DNA of 64,000 nucleotides, taken from JACCZX01 sp963710675 (lineage in GTDB: Bacteria; Pseudomonadota; Gammaproteobacteria; Burkholderiales; Burkholderiaceae_F). The stretch's first letter is position 1; every line of letters begins with the position of its first letter. A model generated the notes under the pieces. That model was not told where the DNA came from. It made no database searches and worked only from the letters and a program-made list of their open reading frames with translations. Location of the stretch: NCBI GenBank assembly GCA_963710675.1, contig CAVQBE010000002.1, positions 62,001-126,000 on the forward strand, in the 5' to 3' direction. This document shows, one piece after another, positions 16,517 to 29,942 of this stretch. The translations under genes were made by a program, and so were the position numbers.

Positions 16517-19500
16517 TCAATCAAACGCGATCGAGTAGACCAGATCGAGCGCTGTTGTGGTGCCTGCCCGAGCGATCAGCGACAGGCGCCGACTGAGCTG
16601 GTAATTCAACGCGACGTACGTGGAGGCGCCAGAGATTGCCTGCTCAAACGTCAGATACAGGTCGTCATTCAGACGCTTGCCGATCGCAACGAAGTCACTG
16701 GCGGCCGTGGTACCGGTTGCGCTACGCAATGTGCCGGCAACGGTTTCGCGCGGCAGTATCGATGAGCTGTCCTGCCCCGGGCGCAGACTGATTTCATCAA
16801 TGCCCAGCGATTGCATCAACGTCGAACTCGCACTGTCGGTCTGTCCCGCAAAAAGTGCGCTGGCTGCCGCCGACAACAGCGCACGCTCCTGGCCGCCATC
16901 ACCGGATGCACCTGGGGGCCTGCCGAGCACGAGCCAATTGAGCTTCTCGACGTCGGTCATCGATGGGTCGGAATACAGCCGCACAATTGGCCGCGACGCA
17001 GTGCCTCCGATCGATACGCCCACATCGACCGGCAATCCGGTTCGCACCGCCAGCACATTCAGCGCAGGGTTTTCAACCGGCCCCTGGAATGTCAGGATGC
17101 CACGCTGAATCTGCAGACGCTGCCCATAGCCCTGATACGTGCCGGCACGAGTTCTGACATTGCCTTCGGCGAGCAGCTGGCCCGGGCGGCCCGAGATGTC
17201 GAGCGCCCCATCGAGCCGCGCTTCGAGACCTGCGCCGCGAATGTAGAAACGCGGACCGAGGTTGCCGCGGATATCGAGCGTCACATCAACTGCCGTCTCG
17301 GGCTTCGAGGGTTGCTCGGCGCGCACGATGACGACGTCATTTGGCAAAGTACGCGCACCGCGCAAGCGCGAGAAATCGATATACGCGCCATCGACCTGCA
17401 GCTTCGCGTACAAATCTGCGCGCTCGGGTGCAAGTGTGATCCCACCATCGCCGCTCAGCACCATCCACCGATCCCGCCGCTGCAGCACCGGCAATCGATC
17501 GGCCTGAATTCCGACACTCCCCGTGAACGTGCGCAATGCAATGCGTGCAACCGCGCGCAGTCGTCCGGGCGTATCGAATTTCACATCCTCAGTCGCACGC
17601 TTGTCGTCGGGTGCCACACGCGGACGGCCGCTGAACAACAGCTCGTTGACGACCAGTACGCCATCTTCCAGATTCGCGTCGAGCGTGCCGTCTTCGAGGC
17701 GAAGGCCCTGCTCAACGTACGCAATGCGAAGTCCGCTGGCTCGAATCGGCCCCGAGGCCGTCGGCTCGGCGGGCGTGCCAGTAATTGCAGTTTTGATGCT
17801 GCCTGAGCCTTCAACCTGCACGCTGTCGCCAATCAACGGCCCGATCCAGCTGAGGTCGGGCAGCACCGCGTCAACGTCAATTCGAAACGGGCGATTGCGC
17901 GCGATCTGAACGCCGCCACTGGTGTCGACGTAGGCATCGATCGTTGCATCCAGACGACCCAGCGCTCTGCCGCGCACATAGGCCGTACCCGTGACGCGAT
18001 TGTTCAAGACGTTCAACGAAAGTCCGAGGTCACTGATGCCGATTGGATTAAGTGCATCGATCCCGCCGTAAATATCGCCCGTGGTGCGCTCGACGACGAT
18101 CACACCCGTCAGCATTTCGGCAAGCTCGAACTCCCACCGGCCGCGCAGCGTAAGTGGAGGCCGCTCGCGGCTGCCACTACGGATGACGCGGCGCGCGGCA
18201 GTCGCGTGTGCGTCAAGCGCCTGCGGCTTCAGCCCTTCGAACGTGCCTGACGTGCGCCAGCGTCCATCAGCTGAACTGAACTTCGACTGCGGAAAACTGC
18301 GTGCCGCGCGCGTCGAAGCGTGCGGGCCCGAACGTCACTGTGCCCTGCGCGAGTGCAAGCGGCGTTGGTTCTGATAAGCGAAGCTCGAGTGGCTTGCCGC
18401 TTTCAGCTGCGATCAGCGTTCCGCGCCACCCGTATTTTTGCGCGGCATCTGCACGCCAGCCGCCATTGGCGACGAACCGCACCGGCTGCTTCGACAGCGT
18501 TGTTCCGTTCAATTCAAGCGTGTGATCCGACGTCACGCCGCGGGCGACCAACGTCGCGCTGGCAAGTGAGGCATCGGGATTGGCAGCGCGATGGCCGGTC
18601 ATCTTCGCCATCACGGCGAGTGGAGCGGTTGCTGCCGCTCCGCCGGTGATCGACACGACGAGGCTGTCGACGGTCTGAGCGTTGGCAAATTTCAAGTCGC
18701 TCGCGGTGATCTCCGCACGCAACTGCGGCGCCGAAAATTCGCCGCTGGCGGTCCCACGTGCGCTTAGGCTTCCTGACGTGCGGGGCAGAATCTCTGCCAG
18801 CTGCGGTGCGATCAGCTCGAACGTCAACTCGCGGCCCGCGCCCAAACCGCCACTTGCCGTGAGGCGTGCGGAACGAGATGCGACATTGACGTCGAGGTCG
18901 ATGCGCTGATCCGCTAGCGCAACCGTGGCGCGGCCGTCTAGCGCGCGGCCCATCAGTTGACTGTTAGTGAGCGCGATATCGGCACGGCCGATGATCGTTG
19001 GCTTGAATCGCGCATCGAGCTCGAGCGTTCCATTCAATCGCGTGTCGAGTCCTTTGACGAGCCGTGCGAGGTCGAGCCTGTCGAATACGCCTTTGGCGCG
19101 TGCGGCGTAACTTCCGTGCAGCTCGATGCGACCCGTCAGTTCGGCGGTGCCGTCGGCAATACGCAATCGCGCGGTTTCGACATTCAATATCTGGTCACGC
19201 AGAAGCAGATTGAAATCTGCGGCGATCGCGAGACCTTTCACTTTTCCCAGTGCAATGGCATTGTCGGTACGCAGGGTTCCGGTGAATCGTTGCGATCGAT
19301 CGACCAACACGTAGTTGAGCGAGCCATCGATGCGAGTTGGCGCGGCAGTGGAGTAGATCGTCGATGCATCGATGCCGGTCAACGTCAGCGTGGCATTGAT
19401 GCCAGTGGCAGAGGACCAGGTCATGTTTCCGCTGGCTGCGCCGCGAATGCCTTCGACGCGATGCAGTGCCAGAGTCAGCGTGTCGGCAGACCAGGTGAGC

Positions 19501-20501
19501 GCGCCACGCGCTGATCGTACGGGTACTCGCTGCTTATCGATCGGTCCGGCATCCAGGTTCTCGACTGAAAATGGTCCCTCAAGACTGAATCCGGAGTTCG
19601 CCGCGACTGTTGCAGAAACAGGTTTCAGGCTCGCCTGACCGCGCAACCGCATCGCCGGCGCGCCGTCGAACCACGCCGCAGGATTGAAGTGCGCAATGTC
19701 CGCATTGAGCTGACCCAGCGGCACCGGAGAAAATGGCGTCAAGCGTGCGGTGATCTGCGCACGCGCGTCCTCACTGTCCGCTTCGATTTCTACGAACGCA
19801 TCAAGCAGCGTGCCGCTTGCACGCGCTTTCGCCGCAACGCCATGGTCGCGCAGCGTGGACGCAAGTTGCGCCTCGGCGTGCAGCGAAAATGGACTGCGCG
19901 CGTCGACGCGGCCATTAAGCGCAACCCTGCTTGGTCCATATTGAAGCGCGGCGCGCTCGATTAGCACAGCGTCCGAGTTCAAGCGGATGTCGGCCGCGAT
20001 GTTATGGATGACGCGCTGCGCAGCGCCTCGGGCGCCAAATCGCAGTTCTGCAACCTCCAGATTGCGCACGCGCAAATCGATCGGCGTTGCGAGCGACTGC
20101 GGCGGTGTCGCAGGCTCATCGCTTGGCACCCAGTCGAGCGTCGCTGTGCGGGCGGCGACGCGCTCGAAATCGAATACGCGCTGCCGCCAGCGCAACTCGT
20201 ACGGTTCCACAGCAATATCGGCTGCCTGCAATGACCAGGTCGGGCCTTTGACCGCCAAGCTGCCTGCGGTAAACCCATCGCGCAACGATCCCGAGACATC
20301 GCTGACGGTCACCGACGTGTTGAGCCGCGAATTGAGCAACACGACAAAGCGCAACCCGCTTGGAGTCGTATACATCCACCAGATTGCTGCGGCACTGCTG
20401 ACAAGAATCAGCAGCGATCCGGTCAATAGTCCGAAAAGCAGCGTGATCCAACGCGAGCGTCGGCGCGGCGTTGCGTTCTGCGATGGATTCACGTTCGCCA
20501 A
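16517..20501 (-). CDS. tamB: TamB, translocation and assembly module inner-membrane component (one frame break)
   Basis: A protein of about 1,327 residues after repair, matching the usual TamB size. The N-terminus has a basic stretch and one membrane anchor (LLFGLLTGSLLILVSSAAA, about 20-40). A very long series of beta-strand repeats of the AsmA/DUF490 type follows, and the conserved TamB C-terminal domain reads GTYQGYGQRLQIQRGILTFQGP and later YLTFEQAISGAS. The reading frame breaks at about 18269: it stops after VEVQFS, while DGRWRTSGTFEGLKPQALDA continues in the next frame without a gap. One extra base, or two missing ones, explains this. TamB spans the periplasm and works with TamA in envelope assembly and lipid transport. 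The tamA gene lies 5 bases upstream, so they form an operon. Confidence 0.88.
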
Positions 20502-20506
20502 ATCAG

Positions 20507-22276
20507 CTAGAAGGCAATGGCAACCGAGAAGTGCAGACGGAGCTGCTTTTCTCGCTCGCCGTAAGCGACATCGACGGCGAGCGGCCCGGCCAACGTCCGC
20601 CAGCGCACGCCCATTCCAACACCGACTGCGGCCTTCATCTCCTTGAATGAGTCCGCCGCATCACCCACATCGACGAATCCGGCAACACCCCAATTGCCGC
20701 CCCAGCGCTGCAACCAGTGGACGTATTCGACGGAGCCCACTGCTAGGGCGCGTCCGCCAACGATCGCTCCGCCTCGGCTGACGCCGATGCTTTCATAGTC
20801 GTAGCCGCGCACAGTCGTCGACCCGCCGGTGCGAAACAAAAAACGCGTCGGCACGACGTCTGCGGTGTCGACCTTCACCGAACCTAACTCACCTCGCATG
20901 ATCAAGACGTCGCGTTCGCCGACCGGGAAATACTGAGCAAGACGGCTATAACCGCGCACGAAAGTTTCGTTCAGATTGGTGCCGCTGGCACCTACTGTGC
21001 CTTCGAGCTCGATCACGTTGCCGCGCCGGGGGTTGGTAATTTCGTCCACGTTACGTCGGATCCACGTGTACGTCGTCGATAGCGTATCGAGCACGATCAC
21101 CGGTTCGAGTGGAGTCTTGCGCTCCTCGTGTTCGAAGTTCACGCCGAGCTTGGTGTCGATATGGCGCCCGCCACGTGGTCCGCGAAGGGTTGCACGGGCA
21201 GCACCCACACTCCAGCGCTTGACACGCAGGTCTTCGATATCAGAGTCTTCGACCAACGCCCCAACACTGTCGCGCGCACCATTTGGCTTCGGCGGCAGAA
21301 GCAGGTCGACGTAACCGAAGCCGCCGTTCTGATCAATGCGGGCTCCGGTCTGCACCGAATACGGTCGTCCGAAGGTCAGCGATTGCCGATACGCAAGCTC
21401 CAGGTGAGCGCCCGTATCCGAAGCAACGCCCACGCCAACGCTGACTCGCTTTGTGCGCGATTCACGCAGCACCAAACGCAGTGGTGCGTTCTCGGGATTG
21501 GCGGGGTCAAGGTGTACTGAAGCGAGAACCGATGAAAAATAAGGAGTGTCTTCGAGCGCCTGCTGAAATTCGATCAGCTTGGCCCGGTCGAAGCGTTCGC
21601 CGACCTTGAAAGGGTTGTAGCGTTGGACGAGCCTGGCGTCGTATTTTTCGAGTCCCGTGATCTGCAACTCGCCTACGGTGTAGGCGGGGCCACTGTCGAT
21701 CTCGACACTTAGGCTGGCGGTTGCGTCATCCGGGTTGACTTTCGCTTCGGAGTCAACCAGCTTGGCGCCTGCGAAGTCGCGCGCCTGAACCGAAGCGAGC
21801 AGTTGAGTTTTTGCAGCTTCCCATTGAGGCGAACGAAACGGTGTACCAACCGCCAGCGGCCATTGGGCGCGCAACGCGGCTGCGCGCTCCTGGTAGGCGG
21901 GCTCGCTCAGCGCCCCGACAAATTTCAAGTCAAAAGCGCCGACGCTAGTTCTGCGTCCCAGCTCGATGATCAAACGGTAGTGCGCGCCTGCCGCGGCTGC
22001 TGCAATCGGTTCGAAGCGCAACGTGGGAGCGAAATAGCCTTCGGTGGCGAGAACTTCCAGCACTGCGCGTTCTGCGCGGCGCAGCTCGCGTTCTTCATCC
22101 GCTTCATCGGCGTCGGGACCGATCGTGAACCGCGCCAGTGCGTCATCGACCAGGCCGGCAAGTGGTGCGGGCAAAGACGTGCCCGAGGTTACGATCGGTT
22201 GCGCTGTCTGACCCGATGCGGCTAGTGGCCAAGTAAGAGCAATGGCCAAAACCGCGGCCGATAGATGACGTTGCAC
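20507..22276 (-). CDS. tamA: TamA, outer-membrane Omp85-family barrel protein
   Basis: A 589-residue outer-membrane protein with a signal peptide (residues 1-22, ending ASG), periplasmic POTRA domains over roughly residues 55-270, and a C-terminal 16-strand barrel with the Omp85 motif region VRGYDYESIGVSRGGAIVGGRAL. It ends in an aromatic residue (VAIAF) as expected for barrel insertion. Length matches E. coli TamA (577). It is directly upstream of tamB on the same strand. The pair transports or assembles envelope components. The frame is intact. Confidence 0.92.
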   Translation of the reverse strand: MQRHLSAAVLAIALTWPLAASGQTAQPIVTSGTSLPAPLAGLVDDALARFTIGPDADEADEERELRRAERAVLEVLATEGYFAPTLRFEPIAAAAAGAHYRLIIELGRRTSVGAFDLKFVGALSEPAYQERAAALRAQWPLAVGTPFRSPQWEAAKTQLLASVQARDFAGAKLVDSEAKVNPDDATASLSVEIDSGPAYTVGELQITGLEKYDARLVQRYNPFKVGERFDRAKLIEFQQALEDTPYFSSVLASVHLDPANPENAPLRLVLRESRTKRVSVGVGVASDTGAHLELAYRQSLTFGRPYSVQTGARIDQNGGFGYVDLLLPPKPNGARDSVGALVEDSDIEDLRVKRWSVGAARATLRGPRGGRHIDTKLGVNFEHEERKTPLEPVIVLDTLSTTYTWIRRNVDEITNPRRGNVIELEGTVGASGTNLNETFVRGYSRLAQYFPVGERDVLIMRGELGSVKVDTADVVPTRFLFRTGGSTTVRGYDYESIGVSRGGAIVGGRALAVGSVEYVHWLQRWGGNWGVAGFVDVGDAADSFKEMKAAVGVGMGVRWRTLAGPLAVDVAYGEREKQLRLHFSVAIAF

Positions 22277-22336
22277 AATGGGAGCATTGGTAGGTCGCCG
22301 ATGCTAGCAAAGGGTAAGCCGCCCGCCTGAAAACGC

Positions 22337-22365
22337 CTTGATTCGACAGCTACCGGCCCGAAATA
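22337..22365 (+). promoter_or_regulatory. Putative sigma-32 heat-shock promoter of clpB
   Basis: CTTGATT (22337-22343) and CCCGAAATA (22357-22365) are separated by 13 bases, close to the sigma-32 consensus CTTGAAA / CCCCATNT with allowed spacing. The -10 element ends 34 bases before the clpB ATG. This is a sequence match only. Confidence 0.5.
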
Positions 22366-22399
22366 AGGCGCGACGGAGCAATTAATCTGAAAGCAGACC

Positions 22400-25033
<2,634 letters not shown>

Positions 25034-26266
25034 GGATCCTGTGCAGGCGCCACGTCATCAGAGGACCCAGCAGCGCGCCGACACCGATCGAGCACCAGGC
25101 AAGTCCCCAGGCTTTCTGGTCGGGGTTGCCTGGTCCGCTGGCCCAGTCAAGCACCAGACCGAATACCCACGGACTGATGGCGCCCATACCGAAACCCACG
25201 ACGGACCGGATGGAAAACGCAAATCCGATCTGACTCGGTGGCACAGTTTCGCTGAGCACGGTGGAAAACACCGATGAGTCTCCGATCGCCGTCAGGTTGT
25301 AGAACATCGCAACCAGAGTAATCATCCACATCGCGCCGCCGAGCATCCAGCCAAACGAGAACGAGCACACCAGACTCGCAAGGCTCATGATCAGAATCAC
25401 CCGCGTGCGCCCGATTCGATCGGACAGCGTGCCGCCGGCAATACTGCCGGCAACCGATGCCAGATGTGTAAGCCCGGCGATGCCGACGCCGATGGCGAGC
25501 GGGCCTGCCGATACATCTCCACCGTGCGCTGCTGCTGCGACGAGAAAAGCCGGCAGCCAGGCCCACATGCCGAGCAGCTCCCAACAATGAAATGAATACG
25601 ACCAGATCGCCAGCTGTGCGGGTTTGTTTTGCCACAACTGGCGGGCCGAAGCGAGCCAGGACAGTTGCGTGCTGGGATGCGTTGGCGTATCGCGCGTATC
25701 GCGCATCGCGAACCATCCCAGGAACGCGCCGGCGATCGTAGCTATCGCCGACAGCGCAAGCGCTGCGCGCCAACCTGCCCATGGCGCGAGCGCTGCGCTT
25801 GCGATCAGTGAGACTGCATATCCGAACGAGCCGGCTGCGAGATACCACCCCATTGCGCTGCCGCGCTTGGCCGCGCCGTAACGTTGCGCGATCAACGCGA
25901 GCACCGGCGTGTACGAGCCGCCCGAGGCTGCGCCGGCCAAAAGATACAAGGCCAACGCGGACAAGAATCCGTTCGAGAAAATCGCGAAGAGTACGGCGCT
26001 GACGCACGCACCGACGCTCATTAAAAGAAAAGTCCTGCGCGCGCCGATTCGGTCGGTCAGCAGGCCTGCGGCAAATAGAGATATCAGGTAACCGACGTGC
26101 CATCCGCTCTGTACCAGACCGGCGTCGGCAGCGCTCATCTGCCACGCACCCATCAGGACTGGCAGCAGAGCGGAGTACACCGTGAAGATCAGCGAAAAGC
26201 CGACACGGCTTAGGCACAGCACGACAAGCCATCGGGCGTCGCTCATCGCGCAGCTAGTCTGTTTGC

Positions 26267-26908
26267 TTAAAGCGCGTCGAGCGCCGCCTGATAAACGGTT
26301 GATGCGTCAGCGGTCTTCATCACACTGCTGCTCAAATCGCGCACAAGACCGTCCTTCAATCCGTAAACCCAGCCGTGGACTGTGAGCTCCTGTCCGCGAT
26401 CCCACGCATCGCGCACGATCGTGGTTTGGCAAACGTTGGCAACTTGCTCGATCACGTTGAGTTCGCACAGTCGGTCGACTCGCTCCGGCGTGTCACGGAT
26501 CGAGGCGATCCTGTGGTCGTGTTTTGTGTGGACGTCCTGCACGTGGCGCAGCCAGTTGTCGGCCAGACCGACGCGCTGATTCTGCAAAGCGGCCGAAACT
26601 CCGCTGCACCCATAGTGCCCGCATACGATGATGTGTTCGATGTTAAGAACATCGACTGCAAACTGCATCACCGATAGGCAGTTCAAATCGGTATGCACGA
26701 CGACGTTCGCGATATTGCGATGGACGAACAACTCGCCCGGCAGCAGGCCCACGATGTCATTCGCAGGCACGCGACTATCGGCGCAGCCGATCCACAGGTA
26801 ACGAGGGCGCTGCTGCTGCGAAAGTCTTGAAAAGAATTCCGGATCGCGGCGGCGGATACCCTCGGACCATGCGCGATTATTGGCAATCAGATGAGAAAGC
26901 GAAGGCAT
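26267..26908 (-). CDS. can: Beta-class carbonic anhydrase
   Basis: A 213-residue zinc enzyme interconverting CO2 and bicarbonate. All zinc ligands are in the positions of E. coli Can: C42, D44 (with R46) in IGCADSR, and H98, C101 in VCGHYGCSG. The family segments PGELFVHRNIANVV and GWVYGLKDG are also present. It supplies bicarbonate for carboxylases such as those of fatty-acid synthesis. It lies between pirin upstream and an MFS gene downstream, with spacings of 12 and 20 bases. Confidence 0.95.
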   Translation of the reverse strand: MPSLSHLIANNRAWSEGIRRRDPEFFSRLSQQQRPRYLWIGCADSRVPANDIVGLLPGELFVHRNIANVVVHTDLNCLSVMQFAVDVLNIEHIIVCGHYGCSGVSAALQNQRVGLADNWLRHVQDVHTKHDHRIASIRDTPERVDRLCELNVIEQVANVCQTTIVRDAWDRGQELTVHGWVYGLKDGLVRDLSSSVMKTADASTVYQAALDAL

Positions 26909-26920
26909 GCCGGTAATCGA

Positions 26921-27977
26921 CTAGCCCGCGTGTGTGACCGGTTTGACTAGCGTTTGGCCATCGGCGTACTTCGCAAATCTTTTGTGATCGCTGCCGTGTA
27001 CAGGTGCGGTGTCGGGCCATGGCCAGCCACCGAAGCGCGTCCGGCTGTAGTCCGCGAACGCTTGCGTGATCTCCTGCGGGCTGTTCATCACAAAGGGTCC
27101 GGATTGCACTACGGTCTCGTTGATCGGGCGGCCTTGCAGCAAAAGGAATTCACTGACTTCATTACCGTTTATAAGCTCCACCGCCTGTGTCGGCCGCAGC
27201 TCCAGCGCGGCGTGCTCGGTGATTTCTTTGCCGCCGACAGTAACTCGTTCCCCATTGAAGAAATAAAGATTCCTGCGCGTTGCCGCGTTCGCTGCTGCCG
27301 GCAGTAACCAGTGAGCGTTCGGCGCCATCTTAATCGTCCATATCGCTACATCTGAGGCGGGTCGCGCAGCCCACGAATGAGGCGGAGGGGCCAAAGGCGG
27401 GGCGACACCTTGCACGTCGGGCAGCTGGCCGGCGATACATGTGATTTCGGTGACACGACCCTGCGGATCCGCCCACACGTGACGCGGAATATCTTCGGAC
27501 CAGAACATCGTGAAGTGCGGCTCGACCATTTTTCCCGCCGCAGGCAGGTTCAGCCAGATCTGGAACAACTCGAGCGGGTTTGTTCGATCGGGTCTGTAGC
27601 AGCGGGAACATCTCCGAATGCACCACGCCGCGGCCGGCCGTTAACCACTGCACGTCACCGTTGCCGAAGCGCGCTGCGGCACCGAGTGAATCGGCATGGT
27701 CAATGAATCCCTTGCGAACGATCGTCACGGTTTCGAATCCGCGGTGCGGATGCGACGGAAACCCTGGAACGCTACGGCCGTGATACATGCGCCAGCCATC
27801 TTTGCCGGCGAAGTCCTGCCCGATGTCACGCCCCGCAAGCGACGCATCGGGACCCAGCTGGCCATTGCCCCGCGGGTAGGAATCATCGTGATGAACACAC
27901 AACAGAAACGGATCGACCGTATCCCACGTAAAGCCGAGGCCACGTTGCTGAATGATCGCGCTTGCTTCCATATCCAT
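26921..27977 (-). CDS. Pirin family protein (frame broken by one extra base)
   Basis: A bicupin of about 351 residues after repair. The N-terminal cupin has GFPSHPHRGFETVTIV, GDVQWLTAGRGVVHSEMFP; His residues in HPHRGF and the VHSE glutamate are the metal ligands of pirins. The C-terminal cupin has LNLPAAGKMVEPHFTMFW and LYFFNGERVTVGG. The frame breaks at 27590-27592: removing one G from the GGG run (plus strand) turns LLQTRSNKPARVV into LLQTDRTNPLELFQIWLNL, joining both halves exactly. Pirins include quercetinase-like dioxygenases and redox-linked regulators; the role here is unknown. The start ATG at 27977 (MDMEAS) was chosen by homology; another ATG is two codons inside. It diverges from the RraA-like gene with a 101-base gap. 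Confidence 0.83.
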
Positions 27978-28078
27978 CCCAGAGATTAGTTGATGTCCAC
28001 CCGGTCGCTGAAGGGGGTCGCTTGTCGCCGACAAACCTCGCGCTTTACCATGCTCCCAGCACAAAGGGAGATATCACA

Positions 28079-28756
28079 ATGGCCTCAGTCGATTCTCGTC
28101 TCATTAGTCAGCTGCTAAGCGTTTCGACACCCAATGTTTCGGACGCTCTCGATCGTCTTGGAATCGAAGGAGCACCGCAAGGCATTCTGCCGATCTATAA
28201 CTGTCCGAAGATTGCCGGGCCTGCGGCTACCCTGAAGTTGGTGCCAAACGGCAAAGCGCAAGAGTCGACGGTACTGGGTACGCTGCGAGCAATCGTCAAG
28301 GGCGGCGCGGGATCGGTGTTGGTGATCGACGCTTCGGAGAATCCAAAGGTTAATGCCTATGGCGGCGTTGCAGGGGCGACGTCGAAACACAACGGCCTGG
28401 TTGGCTGCGTCACTGATGGTGTCGTGCGCGACGTCGACGAGTACAAGGGGTACGGAATGCCCGTGTACGGCAGGGGAATTGCGCAGCAATCCGTGCGCGG
28501 GCGTTCGTCGTGCGCTGGCTACGGAATTGAAGTGAAGCTCGGCGGCGTTCCGGTGCGACCCGGTGACTTCATCCTTGCCGACGATAACGGCACCGTGGTG
28601 ATTCCGAAAGAGCGCGTGACTGAAGTTATTGAATTTGCCAAGAAAGTCAAAGCCACGGAAGACCGCGTGATTGCAGAAATCAGAGCGGGCGCGGATCCCG
28701 TCGAGGCGCACGAGCGGGTCAACTACGACAACATGCTGAAGGCACAGGCTGCCTAG
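28079..28756 (+). CDS. RraA / HMG-CHA aldolase family protein
   Basis: A 225-residue protein with the RraA fold. The pattern GGVAGATSKHNGLVGCVTDGVVRD contains the aldolase-type active-site loop (TDGVVRD), and the substrate loop YGRGIAQQSVRGR follows. Relatives are either regulators of RNase E (RraA) or divalent-metal class II pyruvate aldolases acting on 4-hydroxy-4-methyl-2-oxoglutarate or 4-carboxy-4-hydroxy-2-oxoadipate. The C-terminal tail of about 50 residues, with VTEVIEFAKKVKATEDRV, and the catabolic neighbours favour an aldolase or decarboxylase. The GGGAG Shine-Dalgarno lies 9 bases before the ATG. It starts a likely four-gene operon with Fe-dehydrogenase, Bug and PheC-like genes. 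Confidence 0.85.
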   Translation: MASVDSRLISQLLSVSTPNVSDALDRLGIEGAPQGILPIYNCPKIAGPAATLKLVPNGKAQESTVLGTLRAIVKGGAGSVLVIDASENPKVNAYGGVAGATSKHNGLVGCVTDGVVRDVDEYKGYGMPVYGRGIAQQSVRGRSSCAGYGIEVKLGGVPVRPGDFILADDNGTVVIPKERVTEVIEFAKKVKATEDRVIAEIRAGADPVEAHERVNYDNMLKAQAA

Positions 28757-28769
28757 TAGCAGCAATCCG

Positions 28770-29942
28770 ATGGCGACGATCAACTATCTGACGACGATAG
28801 AGTTCGACTTCGGAGCGGTGCGCAAGCTCGGCGACAGCGTCCGCGCGTTGGGCATTCGCAGACCGCTGCTGGTTACCGACGCCGGTCTGGCGAGCAGCGA
28901 TGTGATGGCGCGCGTGCTCGATGCGCTTGGCAAATTACAGCCGGTGGTCTTCGAGGGTACTCCGCAGAATCCTGACGAAAGCGCGGTCGAGGATGCGGTC
29001 GCGCTTTACACCGCTAGTGATTGTGATGGCGTCATCGCCCTGGGCGGCGGCTCGCCGATCGATCTTGGGAAAGCGGTTGCACTGCTGGCGACACACGCCG
29101 GCCCGCTCGAGCAATATGCGTTGATCGGTGGCGGTCTCGCGAGAATAACGGCGAAGGTTGCACCGTTGATCGCAATTCCGACGACAGCCGGCACCGGCAG
29201 TGAGGTCGGGCGCGGCGCATTGATCACATTGAATGACGGTCGCAAGCTGGGCTTCATCAGTCCGCACATGATTCCGAAGATTGCGCTTTGCGATCCTGAG
29301 TTGACGCTCGGGTTGCCTGCACGTCTCACGGCGGCCACTGGCATGGATGCATTGACCCATTGCATCGAGACGTACCTGTCGCCGCGCGTTAACCCTCCTG
29401 CTGACGCTATCGCTTGGATGGCGCTGCACGCGCCGCACGCTGGATACGCGACGCTGTCGACGATGGCGGCAACCGCGATGCACGCTGGAACATGATGATG
29501 GCTGCGCTGCAAGGCGGCCTGACGTTTCAGAAGGGATTGGGTGCTGTGCATTCGATGTCGCATCCGCTCGGCGGTTTAAAGGCGCCGGTGCTTCATCATG
29601 GAACGCTTAACGCCGTCGTGTTGCCGGCGGTGTTGCGTTTCAACGCAAGTCATGTGGGAGAGAAGTTTTACGCACTGGAAGCCGCACTTAATGTCCCGGC
29701 ATCGAGCGACCTCGCCACTTTTATTGAGATGCTGAATGCAGAGATCGGCTTACCCCCCACGCTACGTGCGATGGGCGTCACCGACGACATGGTTCCGAGA
29801 ATGATCGATGGTGCGCTGAAGGACCATTCGACTGCGACCAATCCGCGGCCGGCTGACGCGCGATGATTTCGAAAATCTTTTCGCACAAGCGATGGGCCGT
29901 GAGCAGGCAAAACCACAGGTAACGATCAGGGAGATGACATGA
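28770..29942 (+). CDS. Iron-dependent alcohol dehydrogenase family protein (two frame breaks)
   Basis: About 390 residues once repaired, the normal length for group III metal-dependent dehydrogenases. NAD-binding motifs GGGSPIDLGKAVAL and TTAGTGSEVG are present. Metal-site regions are ATGMDALTHCIETY and GAVHSMSHPLGG. One T is missing at 29414-29415 (giving AIAWMAL instead of AIALDGAARAARWI) and one G is extra at 29851-29852 (giving NPRPADAR-stop instead of NPRPLTRDDFENLFAQAMG). With both corrected the gene ends at TGA 29942 and overlaps the next ATG as ATGA, and length is a multiple of three. It may be an alcohol dehydrogenase or maleylacetate reductase-like enzyme; the substrate is unknown. 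Confidence 0.83.

Noticed and set aside
18267..18300. Two separate genes in place of one tamB.
   Set aside because: The second half lacks a start region and signal, and joining the frames gives continuous TamB sequence of the proper length.
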